This document shows, piece after piece, positions 6,914 to 15,083 of a stretch of 23,716 bases of DNA. The stretch comes from a bacterium (GTDB taxonomy: Bacteria > SZUA-79 > Acidulodesulfobacterales > Acidulodesulfobacteraceae). A model generated the notes under the pieces. The model did no database searches. It saw nothing but the letters and a program-made list of their open reading frames with translations, and was not told the origin of the DNA. Position numbers and translations under genes: made by a program. Location: positions 1-23,716 of the forward strand of contig JAJYYS010000005.1 of the NCBI GenBank assembly GCA_021800745.1. The letters are read 5' to 3'. Every line of letters starts with the position of its first letter. Within the stretch, counting starts at the first letter, position 1.

Positions 6914-8416
6914 TTAATTTTTTATGTAATTTTTTTTTATATATTCTAATTCGTCTTTTTTAGATTTAAGCCTGCCTTCTATTTTTAATAATTTAATTTC
7001 GTTCAATATTTTGCCGCATAACGGTCCTTCGCAAATCCCCATAGACTTAATGTCGTGTCCGTTCAAATAAGGCTTGATAAATATTATTTTATCTAAATAT
7101 CTTACTATAATTTTTCTGAAATTCAAATCCGCTCCGTTCCCGCCGCAGTCTTGAAACAAATAAAATAAAATGCTTTTTGCGTCTATTTTATTAAGTTTAT
7201 CATATATTTCCGTATTATTTAATTTTAAACCGTTTATTTTTTTTATATCCGAATATACCGCCTCCAGCGTTTTTTCGATTTTCTGCCCCATATTTAACCT
7301 TTTCACCGCTTCGCTTAATTCGGAATTACTTAAACCGTAAAAAATTTCCGCCGTATAAAGCATGTTAATGTCTATATCTTTACAAACCCTTCTTATCTTT
7401 TCCGCTTTATCCGGTTCGTTAAAATATGCCGAAATTTTTTTGAAGACGATTTTATTTTTTTTGCCGAATTTTAATTTGCCGTAAATCGAACTTAGAATAT
7501 TTAATTTATCGAGCCTCTCGAAATATATCTCCGGCTTTTTTTCTTTCAGCAGAAGATATAATTCCGCGGTTATTCTTTTGCCGGAAATATTGTCCAAAAT
7601 ATTTTTATCTAAAGCGGTTTTTATCAGTTTTAGCGTCTTACCGTCTATTCGAAAACCGAGCCTTTTTTCAAATCTAACAGCCCTGAACATTCTGGTCGGG
7701 TCGTCGATGAAACTTAAATCATGCAAAACGCTTATTTTTTTATTTAATATATCGCGTATTCCAGACGAATAATCTTTAATCTTGAGGAAATCTTTGCGGT
7801 TGATTGAAAAAGCGACGGTATTTATGGTAAAATCTCTTCTGCTTATATCGTCTTTGAGTCCGGCTTTTGCCGTATTTACTTCCGGCAGCATACCGGGTTT
7901 TTTATAAACCTCGGTTCTGAGGGAAGCAAGGTCTATTTTAAGAGGCATACCGTTTACTAAAAACTCCAATGAAGCCGTCCCAAATTTCTTATGCGCTTTC
8001 AAATAATTTAATTTAAATTTTAAATTTTTATTTTCTTTTATTAAAAAGGCAAGTTTTTCGGCAGAACCTCTTACGGCAATATCTAAATCAAGAAAGCGCG
8101 AGTTTGATTCAAAGACTTCGGAAGATTTAAATTTGCGCTGTTTTGTCATTGCGAGCGCAAGCGAAGCAATCTGTTTTGATTCAAAAACTTCGGAAGATTT
8201 AAATTTATCAGATGTTTCGGGGTTTGACTTTAAAATATATATTATAATATCTCTCGGAAAGCCGCCTATTAAAAAAGCGCCGAATCCCGCATTTTCGGAA
8301 ACAACGCCTATTTTTTTAAGTAAATCCTGCGCCGGTATTCCGTATCCGTATCTATAAAAAATTTCGCCTATAGCCTGTTCGATTGAATTTTTTTCAAATT
8401 CCGCCAAACCGGTCAT
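6914..8416 (-). CDS. cca: CCA-adding/poly(A) polymerase-type tRNA nucleotidyltransferase with an in-frame repeat insertion
   Basis: This class II nucleotidyltransferase probably builds or repairs the CCA end of tRNAs; an A-adding or poly(A) polymerase role cannot be excluded. Motifs are GGFPRD at 51-56, the catalytic metal-binding DLD at 110-112, RRDFTINTVAFSI, DDPTRMFRAVRFEKRLGF, and a Lys-rich C-terminal RNA-binding half. Total length is 500 residues, and I see no HD domain. Between GGFPRD and DLD, where relatives usually have a short loop, the decapeptide KFKSSEVFES occurs twice (71-80 and 95-104). The copies are separated by 14 residues encoded by a dispersed palindromic-repeat arm. The insertion keeps frame and both catalytic motifs, so the enzyme is probably functional. 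The ATG at 8416 overlaps the LapA-like gene's stop as ATGA. Confidence 0.92.
   Translation of the reverse strand: MTGLAEFEKNSIEQAIGEIFYRYGYGIPAQDLLKKIGVVSENAGFGAFLIGGFPRDIIIYILKSNPETSDKFKSSEVFESKQIASLALAMTKQRKFKSSEVFESNSRFLDLDIAVRGSAEKLAFLIKENKNLKFKLNYLKAHKKFGTASLEFLVNGMPLKIDLASLRTEVYKKPGMLPEVNTAKAGLKDDISRRDFTINTVAFSINRKDFLKIKDYSSGIRDILNKKISVLHDLSFIDDPTRMFRAVRFEKRLGFRIDGKTLKLIKTALDKNILDNISGKRITAELYLLLKEKKPEIYFERLDKLNILSSIYGKLKFGKKNKIVFKKISAYFNEPDKAEKIRRVCKDIDINMLYTAEIFYGLSNSELSEAVKRLNMGQKIEKTLEAVYSDIKKINGLKLNNTEIYDKLNKIDAKSILFYLFQDCGGNGADLNFRKIIVRYLDKIIFIKPYLNGHDIKSMGICEGPLCGKILNEIKLLKIEGRLKSKKDELEYIKKNYIKN
8103..8206. repeat. 32-bp direct duplication flanking a palindromic-repeat arm inside cca
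   Basis: A 32-bp segment at 8103-8134 recurs at 8175-8206 with one mismatch (8114 G versus 8186 A). The repeat period is 72 bp, exactly 24 codons. The intervening 40 bp carry the sequence GTCATTGCGAGCGC at 8145-8158 and its continuation to 8172, which matches one arm of the inverted repeat at 12718-12777 with one extra A. The whole unit lies in frame in the nucleotidyltransferase gene. It could be an element insertion with an unusually long target duplication, or a tandem duplication around an older insertion. Confidence 0.85.
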
Positions 8417-8658
8417 AATTTTTCTTTTTCGTTTTTTGTTTTCAGTTCTCTTTTTGTTTTATAAGCGGTATAAAAATGGTATATCAAGCCTATAAAAATG
8501 CCTATTATAGCAGAAGAAAATACAATCACCGATATAGGAAGATTGATTGACCGGAATTCTAAAAATTTTACGCTGACAAGCTCGGGATTTTCTGCTGTAA
8601 AAATTAAAACTGCGGCTACAAAGACGACCAAAAGAACGAGGTTTATATATTTAACCAT
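8413..8658 (-). CDS. LapA-like (DUF1049) small membrane protein
   Basis: This 81-residue protein has two transmembrane helices: residues about 4-23 (LVLLVVFVAAVLIFTAENPE) and 41-62. Between them is a short loop, and a Lys/Glu-rich cytoplasmic tail follows. The AENPE turn after helix 1 and the overall layout fit the LapA domain family; in E. coli LapA works with LapB in controlling lipopolysaccharide synthesis. No lapB is visible here. A GAGG Shine-Dalgarno sits about 9 nt before the ATG at 8658. The gene follows the HIT gene by 13 nt and its stop overlaps the cca start. LapA-like genes near rpsA are common in proteobacteria, which supports the call. Confidence 0.8.
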   Translation of the reverse strand: MVKYINLVLLVVFVAAVLIFTAENPELVSVKFLEFRSINLPISVIVFSSAIIGIFIGLIYHFYTAYKTKRELKTKNEKEKL

Positions 8659-8671
8659 TTATATACGCCTC

Positions 8672-9157
8672 TTACAAGATTATATTTTTAAAATCGCCGG
8701 ATAGTTTGCCGTAAGTATCGTCGAGTATTTCCGAGACGACTCTCAGTTCCGAACAAACGGTATAAAAACTAACGTCGCCTTCCCACCTCGGTATTATATG
8801 AAAATGCAGATGCTGTTCGATGCCCGCCCCCGCCGCTTTGCCGAGATTAAGCCCGACGTTTATGGCATCGCACCTGTAAACTTTTTTTAAAATATCGCAG
8901 CTTAAAGACAGTAGTTTCATTATTTCGGCTCCCGCTTCAAAAGAAATCCCGTTGAGTTCCTTTGAGTGGACGTAAGGTATAATCAAAAGATGTCCGCAGT
9001 TATAAGGAAAAGTATTTAGTTTTACGTATGAATATTTTCCTTTAAAAAGAACGTATTTGTCTTCATAACATTTGCTGTCTTCGCAAAAAACACATTCTTC
9101 CTTAGATTTATCTTTTACTAAATAGTCCATACGCCACGGTGCATAAATAATTTCCAT
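8672..9157 (-). CDS. HIT family nucleotide hydrolase/phosphorylase
   Basis: This 161-residue histidine-triad protein probably hydrolyses or phosphorolyses a dinucleoside polyphosphate or a nucleotide conjugate; the substrate cannot be read from sequence. The catalytic triad motif is QHLHFH, with His116, His118 and His120. It begins with IYAPWRMDYL, typical of the Ap4A-phosphorylase-like branch. CVFC at 22-25 with further Cys/His residues suggests a structural zinc site, also normal for that branch. The ATG at 9157 has no strong Shine-Dalgarno. It lies 23 nt after sppA and 13 nt before the LapA-like gene, in the same orientation. Confidence 0.9.
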   Translation of the reverse strand: MEIIYAPWRMDYLVKDKSKEECVFCEDSKCYEDKYVLFKGKYSYVKLNTFPYNCGHLLIIPYVHSKELNGISFEAGAEIMKLLSLSCDILKKVYRCDAINVGLNLGKAAGAGIEQHLHFHIIPRWEGDVSFYTVCSELRVVSEILDDTYGKLSGDFKNIIL

Positions 9158-9180
9158 ACGGCATTTTTTAAATTAAATTT

Positions 9181-10107
9181 TTAAAAATCTAATCTCATAT
9201 TGTTGTATGAAACAAGTCCGACGCCTTTAAGAAAAGAGGCGCCTCCGATGTTATCGACAAAAGACTTGACCGCTCTTTTTATAACGGATTGAAACAGGTT
9301 GGAATGCTTTCTGACGGGATATATTAAAGTAGCCTTACCCTTAATTCCGGCTAATTTTTGAGCCAGTTTAACCGCATCCTGAAAATCGCCGAGTTTATCA
9401 ACGAGACGATATTTCAACGCCTGCTGTCCCGAATATACCATGCCGTTTGCAAGCTTTTTTACATAAGAAACTTTGAGATTTCTGCCCTTAGCGACAGCCT
9501 TGACAAACTGTCCGTAAACGTTCATTACGACGCCCTGCATTTTTTTTCTCTGCATAGGGGTCATTTCCTTAAAAGGAGTTCCTATGTCTTTATAAGGACC
9601 GCTTACTATATAGTTATAAGACACTCCGACTTTTTTCATAAGTTTATACACGTTCGGCATTTCCATTATTACCCCGATAGAACCCGTAAGCGTCCCCGGT
9701 TCGGCGACTATTTTGTCCGCCGCGGAAGATATGTAATATGCCCCTGATGCAGCTACCGAATCCATAGATACCACTATTTTCTTATGTTTTCTGAATTTCA
9801 TAAGCTGTTCGTAAATTGCCTGAGAAGGGGCAACCTCTCCGCCGGGAGAATTTACCCTGATTACCACGGCCTTAACATCGCCGTCCCGTTTATAGTGGTT
9901 TAAAAGCCGCACGAAATCTGACGAACTCGTTATCGCGCCGGTAAGATTTATTATGCCGACGGCATAATGGGATGAACCCCTAACTACGTTATAGCTTGAT
10001 TTTGACTGAAATTTAAATAATATCAGGTAGATGAATAGACCGAATACTCCTATGAATACCATTAGAAAAAGCAATCCGCTTAAAAAGGGATGTTTATTCA
10101 TGCTCAT
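9181..10107 (-). CDS. sppA: Signal peptide peptidase SppA (short, 36 kDa-type)
   Basis: SppA is a membrane-bound serine protease that degrades cleaved signal peptides. The 308-residue length corresponds to the single-domain type. Residues 9-32 form one transmembrane helix, placing the catalytic domain outside the cytoplasmic membrane. The nucleophile is Ser121 in VAASGAYY, and the probable catalytic Lys is Lys173 in SGPYKDIG, as in Bacillus-type SppA. VNSPGGEV (85-92) and TGSIGVI (141-147) complete the ClpP/crotonase-like fold signature. The ATG at 10107 lies 2 nt after the rpsA stop with no clear Shine-Dalgarno; an ATG two codons later is an alternative. rpsA followed by sppA is a recurring arrangement in deltaproteobacterial genomes. 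Confidence 0.94.
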   Translation of the reverse strand: MSMNKHPFLSGLLFLMVFIGVFGLFIYLILFKFQSKSSYNVVRGSSHYAVGIINLTGAITSSSDFVRLLNHYKRDGDVKAVVIRVNSPGGEVAPSQAIYEQLMKFRKHKKIVVSMDSVAASGAYYISSAADKIVAEPGTLTGSIGVIMEMPNVYKLMKKVGVSYNYIVSGPYKDIGTPFKEMTPMQRKKMQGVVMNVYGQFVKAVAKGRNLKVSYVKKLANGMVYSGQQALKYRLVDKLGDFQDAVKLAQKLAGIKGKATLIYPVRKHSNLFQSVIKRAVKSFVDNIGGASFLKGVGLVSYNNMRLDF

Positions 10108-10109
10108 AA

Positions 10110-11720
10110 TTAATTCTGGTCAACGTTAATAAGGGATAATCCGATTTTTTGTTCATTGCCGTCAAGCATTATTATTTCCGCATTAATTTGGGATCCGGCG
10201 GATACATTGTTTTCCTTAATAAAATTCTCAGGAATTTTTGAATTATGAATAAGCCCTTCTATGCCTTCCTCAAGCTGAACGAATATTCCGAACTCCGTGA
10301 TATTGGATACAGTCCCCGTTATAATCGAGCCTACGGAATATTTGTCTTTAATATGAGACCATGGGCTTTCGGTAAGCTGTTTTATCCCCAGATAGATTCT
10401 CTGCTTTTCTTCGTCTATGCTTAAAACGACCGCGCTGATTTTCTCCCCCGTTTTAAATAACTCGTTTGGGTGTTTCGTTCTTTTTGTCCACGAAAAATCG
10501 TTCTGCTTGACATAGCCTTCCAAATTTTCCTCTAACTCCACGGAGACGCCGAACTCGTATATATTTTTGACAGTGCCTTCTATGACTTTGCCTACCGGAT
10601 ATTTATCTTTTAATAAATTCCACGGGCTTTCGGTAAGCCTTTTCAGGCTGAGGGATAATTTTCGCGTTTCGGGTTCTATGCTTAAGACGGATACCTTTAC
10701 CCTCTGTCCTTTAGTTAAAAAAGTTTTCGGGTCTATCTGTTTTTTCTCCCACGTCATTTCCGATAAGTGTATAAGCCCTTCTACGTCGTCGTCTAGTTCG
10801 ACGAATGCGCCGTAATCCGTAATATTTATAATAACGCCTTCTATAATATCTCCCGGCTTATGCCTATCCGCTATATTCCGCCATGGGTCGTCGAAAAGCT
10901 GTTTGTAGCCGAGCGAAACCCTGTGTTTTTCTTCGTCGTACTTAATAACCTTAACGTTTATTTTTTGTCCGAGATTTAATATTTCCGACGGGTGCGATAT
11001 TCTTTTCCATGATATGTCGGTAATATAAATAAGTCCGTCCATGCCGCCCAAATCCACAAAAACGCCATAATCGGTAATATTTTTAACTATTCCTTCAAGC
11101 ACGTCGCCTTCTTTTATATCGGTTAAAACATTTTCCTTCAACTTTTTTATTTCGTCTTCTATGACTTTTCTTCTCGATACTATTACGTTACAACTTTTTT
11201 TATCCACGCTTATAACTTTCAGGTCTAAAGTCTTTCCGAGAAAAGCGTCGAAATCCCTGGTCAGTTTAACGTCTATCTGCGAACCGGGCAGAAACGCGGT
11301 AACCCCGTTCAAATCGACTATCAGTCCGCCTTTGGTCTTTGCCGCTACCGTCCCTTTTATTAGTTCATTGTCGTTGCATACCTTTTCTATATCGTCAAGC
11401 GCATAAACGTTTTTTGCTTTTTCTCTGGAGCATATTAAATATCCGAGTTTATCGTCGTAGCTCCCGACAAATACTTCTATGGAACCGCCTATCGCAATAG
11501 AAGTAATATCGATAGCGCCGCCGGAGGATATCTCCTGAACCGTAATTATACCGTCGGACTTATCTCCTACATCGACGTAAACATAGTCTTGATCGATATT
11601 TAAAATTTTTCCCTGCCTCACGAGCCCTTTGCTGTTCATATTTTCATAAGAACCGAGCAGAATCTCGAATTCGGTGGGATTACCCTCATTGATAAATTGA
11701 TTAAAACTTTTTTTTGCCAT
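10110..11720 (-). CDS. rpsA: 30S ribosomal protein S1
   Basis: S1 binds mRNA on the 30S subunit and helps initiate translation, especially on messages with weak Shine-Dalgarno sites, which are common in this window. The protein contains six consecutive S1 (OB-fold) repeats, recognisable by phrases such as GDVLEGIVKNITDYGVFVDLG and PGDIIEGVIINITDYGAFVEL. The first two are divergent, as in E. coli. I place the start at the ATG at 11720 (MAKKSF, 536 residues). It has an AGGAGG about 12 nt upstream, whereas the reading frame extended to 11783 has no such site and would overlap ispH. It follows ispH by 55 nt; ispH and rpsA are neighbours or even fused in several bacterial groups. Confidence 0.96.
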   Translation of the reverse strand: MAKKSFNQFINEGNPTEFEILLGSYENMNSKGLVRQGKILNIDQDYVYVDVGDKSDGIITVQEISSGGAIDITSIAIGGSIEVFVGSYDDKLGYLICSREKAKNVYALDDIEKVCNDNELIKGTVAAKTKGGLIVDLNGVTAFLPGSQIDVKLTRDFDAFLGKTLDLKVISVDKKSCNVIVSRRKVIEDEIKKLKENVLTDIKEGDVLEGIVKNITDYGVFVDLGGMDGLIYITDISWKRISHPSEILNLGQKINVKVIKYDEEKHRVSLGYKQLFDDPWRNIADRHKPGDIIEGVIINITDYGAFVELDDDVEGLIHLSEMTWEKKQIDPKTFLTKGQRVKVSVLSIEPETRKLSLSLKRLTESPWNLLKDKYPVGKVIEGTVKNIYEFGVSVELEENLEGYVKQNDFSWTKRTKHPNELFKTGEKISAVVLSIDEEKQRIYLGIKQLTESPWSHIKDKYSVGSIITGTVSNITEFGIFVQLEEGIEGLIHNSKIPENFIKENNVSAGSQINAEIIMLDGNEQKIGLSLINVDQN

Positions 11721-11775
11721 AAATATATTACTACCTCCTAAATTTAATAAAACTAATCTAACACATTTAAATAAA

Positions 11776-12663
11776 TTAAGCAAATCTTTTTAATCCGGCT
11801 TCGTCTATATCGTGGACTTTCTTTAAAACCCGCTCTATTATCCAGTCGGGAGTGGATGCCCCCGCAGTTATGCCGACGCTTTTAGCATTTGCAAACCATT
11901 CAGGGTTAACTTCGTTTTCGGTTTCTATGTGATATGTATTAGGTTGAATCTCTTTGCATATATTTTGCAATTTATTGGTATTTGCGCTGTTATAGCCCCC
12001 TACGACTATCATAACATCGACGTTTGAAGCTATAATTTTAGACTCTTCCTGTTTTATCGCAGTGGCATCGCAAATCGTATCGAAAACGACTGCCTCGTCT
12101 TTTGCTATTTTATTTATTTCGTCTATTACGCGCTTGTAAAAATTTACATCCTGCGTAGTTTGCGAAATTAAAGCCAACTTTTCGGATACCGGAACTTTTT
12201 CCATATCGGCAAGATTATTAATCACTAAAAACCTGTCTTTATCTGCAAAACTTATCACGCTTTGAACCTCAGGATGGTTTTTATCTCCGACCATTATTAT
12301 AAAATAGCCTTTTAAAGCGGCTTCGTTTATATAATTCTGCGCTTTTTTCACAAAAGGGCATGTGGCGTCTATTATTTTTACGCCTTTAGATTTCAACGTT
12401 TCCATAACTTCCGCCTTAACGCCGTGGGAACGGATAAGCAGCGTGTCGAAACAGTTGCAATCGATGTCGTCTATCGAAAATACGCCCTTCTCTTCTAAAG
12501 ACTTAACCACCTGCGGATTATGTATGATAGGTCCAAGGGTATTTAATTTTTCTAACGGCCTGCATTGCTCGGCCGCGTCTAAAGCCATATTGACAGCCCT
12601 TTTAACGCCGAAACAAAAACCGGCGGAAGGCGCTACTATTATTTTCATATCATTTTTATTCAC
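11776..12663 (-). CDS. ispH: 4-hydroxy-3-methylbut-2-enyl diphosphate reductase
   Basis: IspH is the last enzyme of the methylerythritol phosphate pathway. It reduces HMBPP to IPP and DMAPP with a [4Fe-4S] cluster. The three cluster cysteines are Cys17 (GFCFGV), Cys102 (DATCPFV) and Cys198 (TICDAT), in the expected spacing. SHGV at 80-83 and GDKNHPEV at 126-133 are also typical. Length is 295 residues from a GTG at 12663; an ATG at 12648 (MKIIVAPSAG) is equally plausible and would shorten it by five residues. The 170-nt region upstream holds a large palindromic repeat rather than the cmk gene often found between aroA and ispH. DMAPP from this pathway is also the donor for MiaA. Confidence 0.96.
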   Translation of the reverse strand: MNKNDMKIIVAPSAGFCFGVKRAVNMALDAAEQCRPLEKLNTLGPIIHNPQVVKSLEEKGVFSIDDIDCNCFDTLLIRSHGVKAEVMETLKSKGVKIIDATCPFVKKAQNYINEAALKGYFIIMVGDKNHPEVQSVISFADKDRFLVINNLADMEKVPVSEKLALISQTTQDVNFYKRVIDEINKIAKDEAVVFDTICDATAIKQEESKIIASNVDVMIVVGGYNSANTNKLQNICKEIQPNTYHIETENEVNPEWFANAKSVGITAGASTPDWIIERVLKKVHDIDEAGLKRFA

Positions 12664-12832
12664 CCAAATCCCGATTTAGAAATTTTTATATACGAATTAC
12701 CTGAATTACTTAATAATGTCATTGCGAGCGCAGCGAAGCAATCTAAAACGAGATTGCTTCGCTGCGCTCGCAATGACGGAATATTAGAATTTATTGAATA
12801 TTTTCGAAATCGGCATTAGGGTATTTATATCC
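12664..12832. other. 170-bp intergenic region between aroA and ispH
   Basis: This is the longest gene-free stretch in the window. Its middle third is the inverted repeat described separately, and the flanks are AT-rich without a recognisable promoter, RNA gene or gene remnant. In related clusters a cytidylate kinase gene (cmk) often sits here; I find no trace of its P-loop in any frame. Confidence 0.6.
12718..12777. repeat. Perfect 27-bp inverted repeat (REP-like palindromic element)
   Basis: The left arm at 12718-12744 begins GTCATTGCGAGCGCAGCG. The right arm at 12751-12777 is its exact reverse complement. The spacer is 6 nt (AAAACG). The arms are much more GC-rich than the surroundings. 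A transcript from aroA toward ispH would fold here into a very stable hairpin, but no U-run follows on the minus strand, so it is not a classical rho-independent terminator. A single-arm copy lies in the cca gene. Sequences of this ATTGCGAGCG...GAAGCAAT type recur in many unrelated bacterial genomes, to my recollection, as dispersed intergenic repeats. Confidence 0.93.
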
Positions 12833-14206
12833 TTATTGGTTTATCAATCCGGAAACGGTATCGAAAAATTCGGGAAAAGAAGTATTTATGCATCTTATGC
12901 CGCTGATTTCTATTTTTCCGCTTTTAAGAATAAGCCCCGCGATTACCATCGACATAGCGATTCTGTGGTCGCCGAACGAATTTAATGCCGTCAACCTCGG
13001 TTCGCGGCGGTTTTTTAAATCGGGATTGCCGTTTATTTCAAATCCGTCTTCCAGTTCCTTTATATCGACCCCGAGCGCCCTTAGATTATAAACTATAGTC
13101 TTAATCCTGTCGCTTTCTTTGACCCTTAGCTCCTTTGCTCCGGTTACGGTCGTTTTTCCTTCCGCAAAAGAAGCGATTACGGAAAAAATAGGAAACTCGT
13201 CTATCATATCAGGAACCAGTTCGGGAGGAACGGTTATGCCTTTAAGGGCGGAGTATTTTGCTTTTATATCGCCGGTTCTTTCCGGAATTTCTCCCGTAAC
13301 GGCCAAATTAACGTCCGCTCCCATCATTTTAAGCGCCTTAATAAATCCGGTTCTTTTAGCGTTAAGTAAAACGTTGCCGACCGTAATTTCGGAACCTTTA
13401 TGTAAAATGCCGAGCGCGATAAAAAATGCGGCGCTGCTGAAATCTCCCGGGATACTGATATTAAAAGGCCTTAATTCGCCCCTGCCGCGCCCTTTAACGG
13501 TTATAAGACTGCCGCCGCTAGCGGGAACATCGACATTAACCGGATACCCCTGAAGTTTTAATAAATTTTCCGTATGGTCTCTCGTCTCTTTTTTTTCGTA
13601 TATTACCGTATCCCCTTCGGCAAAAAGAGCGGCAAACATAACGCAGGATTTAACCTGCGCACTCGGAACCGGAACTTCGTAAAAGATAGATTTTAAGCCT
13701 CCGCCGGAAATTGCGAGCGGCGGATAAGCATTTTTATTGCGTCCGGTTATTTTAGCCCCCATAAGCCTTAAGGGCTCGATTATGCGCCGCATAGGCCTGG
13801 AATTAAGGTATTTATCGCCTGACATTGCCGAGAAAAAATCGTTCCCTGCAAGTATTCCCGCAAGTAGCCTCGTGAGGGTGCCTGAATTAGCCGTATTAAT
13901 AACCGATTCAGGCTCTTTCAAACCGTGAAGCCCGGCGCCTTCGATTACGAAATCTTTTGGCGAGCCGTTTAAATTTTGTTTTTTAATATTTATGCCGAGC
14001 TTCCTGAATGCCGCAACGGTCGCCAGATTGTCTCTGGATAAAGATAAATTGGATACGCGGGATTTTCCGACGGCTAAGCTTCCGAGCATAACAGCCCTAT
14101 GGGATATAGATTTATCGCCGGGAACTTCTATAGCCGCGCTAAATCCTTTTGAAAGCCCTTTAATTAAAATTTTATCCTGTTTAAATTCCAATAAATCTTT
14201 CGTCAA
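12833..14206 (-). CDS. aroA: 3-phosphoshikimate 1-carboxyvinyltransferase (EPSP synthase)
   Basis: AroA transfers the enolpyruvyl group of PEP to shikimate-3-phosphate, the sixth step of the shikimate pathway. The 457-residue protein shows PGDKSISHRA (29-38, with the substrate-binding Lys32), NSGTLTRLLAG (107-117), SRPMRRIIEPLRLMGA, SAQVKSC, RDHTEN, DEFPIFSVIASFAEG with the catalytic Asp, and RVKESDRI. The SAQxK and RxHTE motifs resemble class II (CP4-like) enzymes more than the E. coli class; this is a motif-level inference. The start is TTG at 14206, overlapping the tyrA stop as TTGA, with a GA-rich AGAGGCGGGG stretch upstream. Downstream is the palindrome-bearing gap before ispH. Confidence 0.95.
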   Translation of the reverse strand: MTKDLLEFKQDKILIKGLSKGFSAAIEVPGDKSISHRAVMLGSLAVGKSRVSNLSLSRDNLATVAAFRKLGINIKKQNLNGSPKDFVIEGAGLHGLKEPESVINTANSGTLTRLLAGILAGNDFFSAMSGDKYLNSRPMRRIIEPLRLMGAKITGRNKNAYPPLAISGGGLKSIFYEVPVPSAQVKSCVMFAALFAEGDTVIYEKKETRDHTENLLKLQGYPVNVDVPASGGSLITVKGRGRGELRPFNISIPGDFSSAAFFIALGILHKGSEITVGNVLLNAKRTGFIKALKMMGADVNLAVTGEIPERTGDIKAKYSALKGITVPPELVPDMIDEFPIFSVIASFAEGKTTVTGAKELRVKESDRIKTIVYNLRALGVDIKELEDGFEINGNPDLKNRREPRLTALNSFGDHRIAMSMVIAGLILKSGKIEISGIRCINTSFPEFFDTVSGLINQ

Positions 14207-15072
14207 ATCCCCGCCTCTTTCCGCTCTCCGTAAATTTTCTTCAGATATGAGCTTAAACCTTCCTTATCTCCCGTTTCTATAAATCCTTTCATTATATTTG
14301 CGGACGCTATAAAGTCTTCTAAAGAAGCAATAACGTTTGCGCCGTTCATAAGAAATATATCCGTCCATAATTCGGCGGAGGAAGAAGCTATTCTGGTAGA
14401 ATCCTTAAAACCGCTCCCTATAAAACCTTTAAACTCCGCAAGCCCTCCCATATAAGACAGCGTCGTATCCGACAGCAAAAAAGCTATAAGGTGGGGAAGG
14501 TGGCTCGTGTATGCAGTTATATCGTCATGCGTTTCAGCCGCGGCAAAAATAACGTCCATGTTTAAAGATTTCCAGAATTCCGCCGTTTGCTCTATTTTTG
14601 CCGTTCTTCGTTTATCCGTTAAATCGGCGGTTTCTCTGATAACGATGCATTTCTTGCCGTCAAAAAGCGAAAAATCTGCATTTTCCGGTCCGGTTTTGTC
14701 CGAGCCGCACATTGGATGCGAGCCCACGAAATTGCTTATATTATTCGCTTCGGCATTAGAAGTGATGCCGTTTTTAACGCTCCCGATATCCGTTATTAAA
14801 GGCGCGTTAATAAAAAAAACCGGATGTTTTTCAAAAAAAGAGACGATGGCCGCAGGGGGAATGCATATTATTATTAAACAATCACTGCCTCCGCATCCCG
14901 CTTTCTCAATATTTACGACACCGTCTATTATACCTTTAGAAATACAGTAATCGATATTGTTTTTAACGGCGTCGTATCCTTTAATTTTTGTTTCCGGAAA
15001 TTTTTTTTTGACGGCCCCGGCTATAGACGCCCCCATGAAACCGAGCCCTATTATTGAAATTTCTTTAAACAT
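14203..15072 (-). CDS. tyrA: Prephenate dehydrogenase
   Basis: TyrA oxidatively decarboxylates prephenate to 4-hydroxyphenylpyruvate for tyrosine synthesis. The 289-residue length indicates a monofunctional enzyme with no chorismate mutase or ACT domain. The N-terminal Rossmann fold has GLGFMG at 9-14, favouring NAD(P) binding. GSHPMCGSDKTGPENAD carries the conserved substrate-binding His of the family, and SHLPHLIAFLL lies in the helical dimerisation half. It follows aroF by 11 nt and overlaps aroA by 4 nt. An arogenate dehydrogenase activity is possible but cannot be told apart here. Confidence 0.94.
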   Translation of the reverse strand: MFKEISIIGLGFMGASIAGAVKKKFPETKIKGYDAVKNNIDYCISKGIIDGVVNIEKAGCGGSDCLIIICIPPAAIVSFFEKHPVFFINAPLITDIGSVKNGITSNAEANNISNFVGSHPMCGSDKTGPENADFSLFDGKKCIVIRETADLTDKRRTAKIEQTAEFWKSLNMDVIFAAAETHDDITAYTSHLPHLIAFLLSDTTLSYMGGLAEFKGFIGSGFKDSTRIASSSAELWTDIFLMNGANVIASLEDFIASANIMKGFIETGDKEGLSSYLKKIYGERKEAGI

Positions 15073-15083
15073 AATTATTAAGA

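Noticed and set aside
8103..8206. CRISPR-like repeat-spacer array
   Set aside because: There are only two repeat copies, they encode protein in frame, and the spacer matches a dispersed palindrome elsewhere in the window.
11721..11783. Extended N-terminus of ribosomal protein S1 starting at 11783
   Set aside because: The extra 21 residues are hydrophobic and unlike S1, overlap ispH, and lack a Shine-Dalgarno. The ATG at 11720 has an AGGAGG and begins with the expected MAKKSF.
13119..13553. 144-residue plus-strand reading frame within aroA
   Set aside because: It lies antisense to conserved EPSP-synthase sequence and has no motif or credible ribosome-binding site.
14507..14950. 147-residue plus-strand reading frame within tyrA
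   Set aside because: It is antisense to the prephenate dehydrogenase gene with the same codon-shadow composition, and nothing supports expression.
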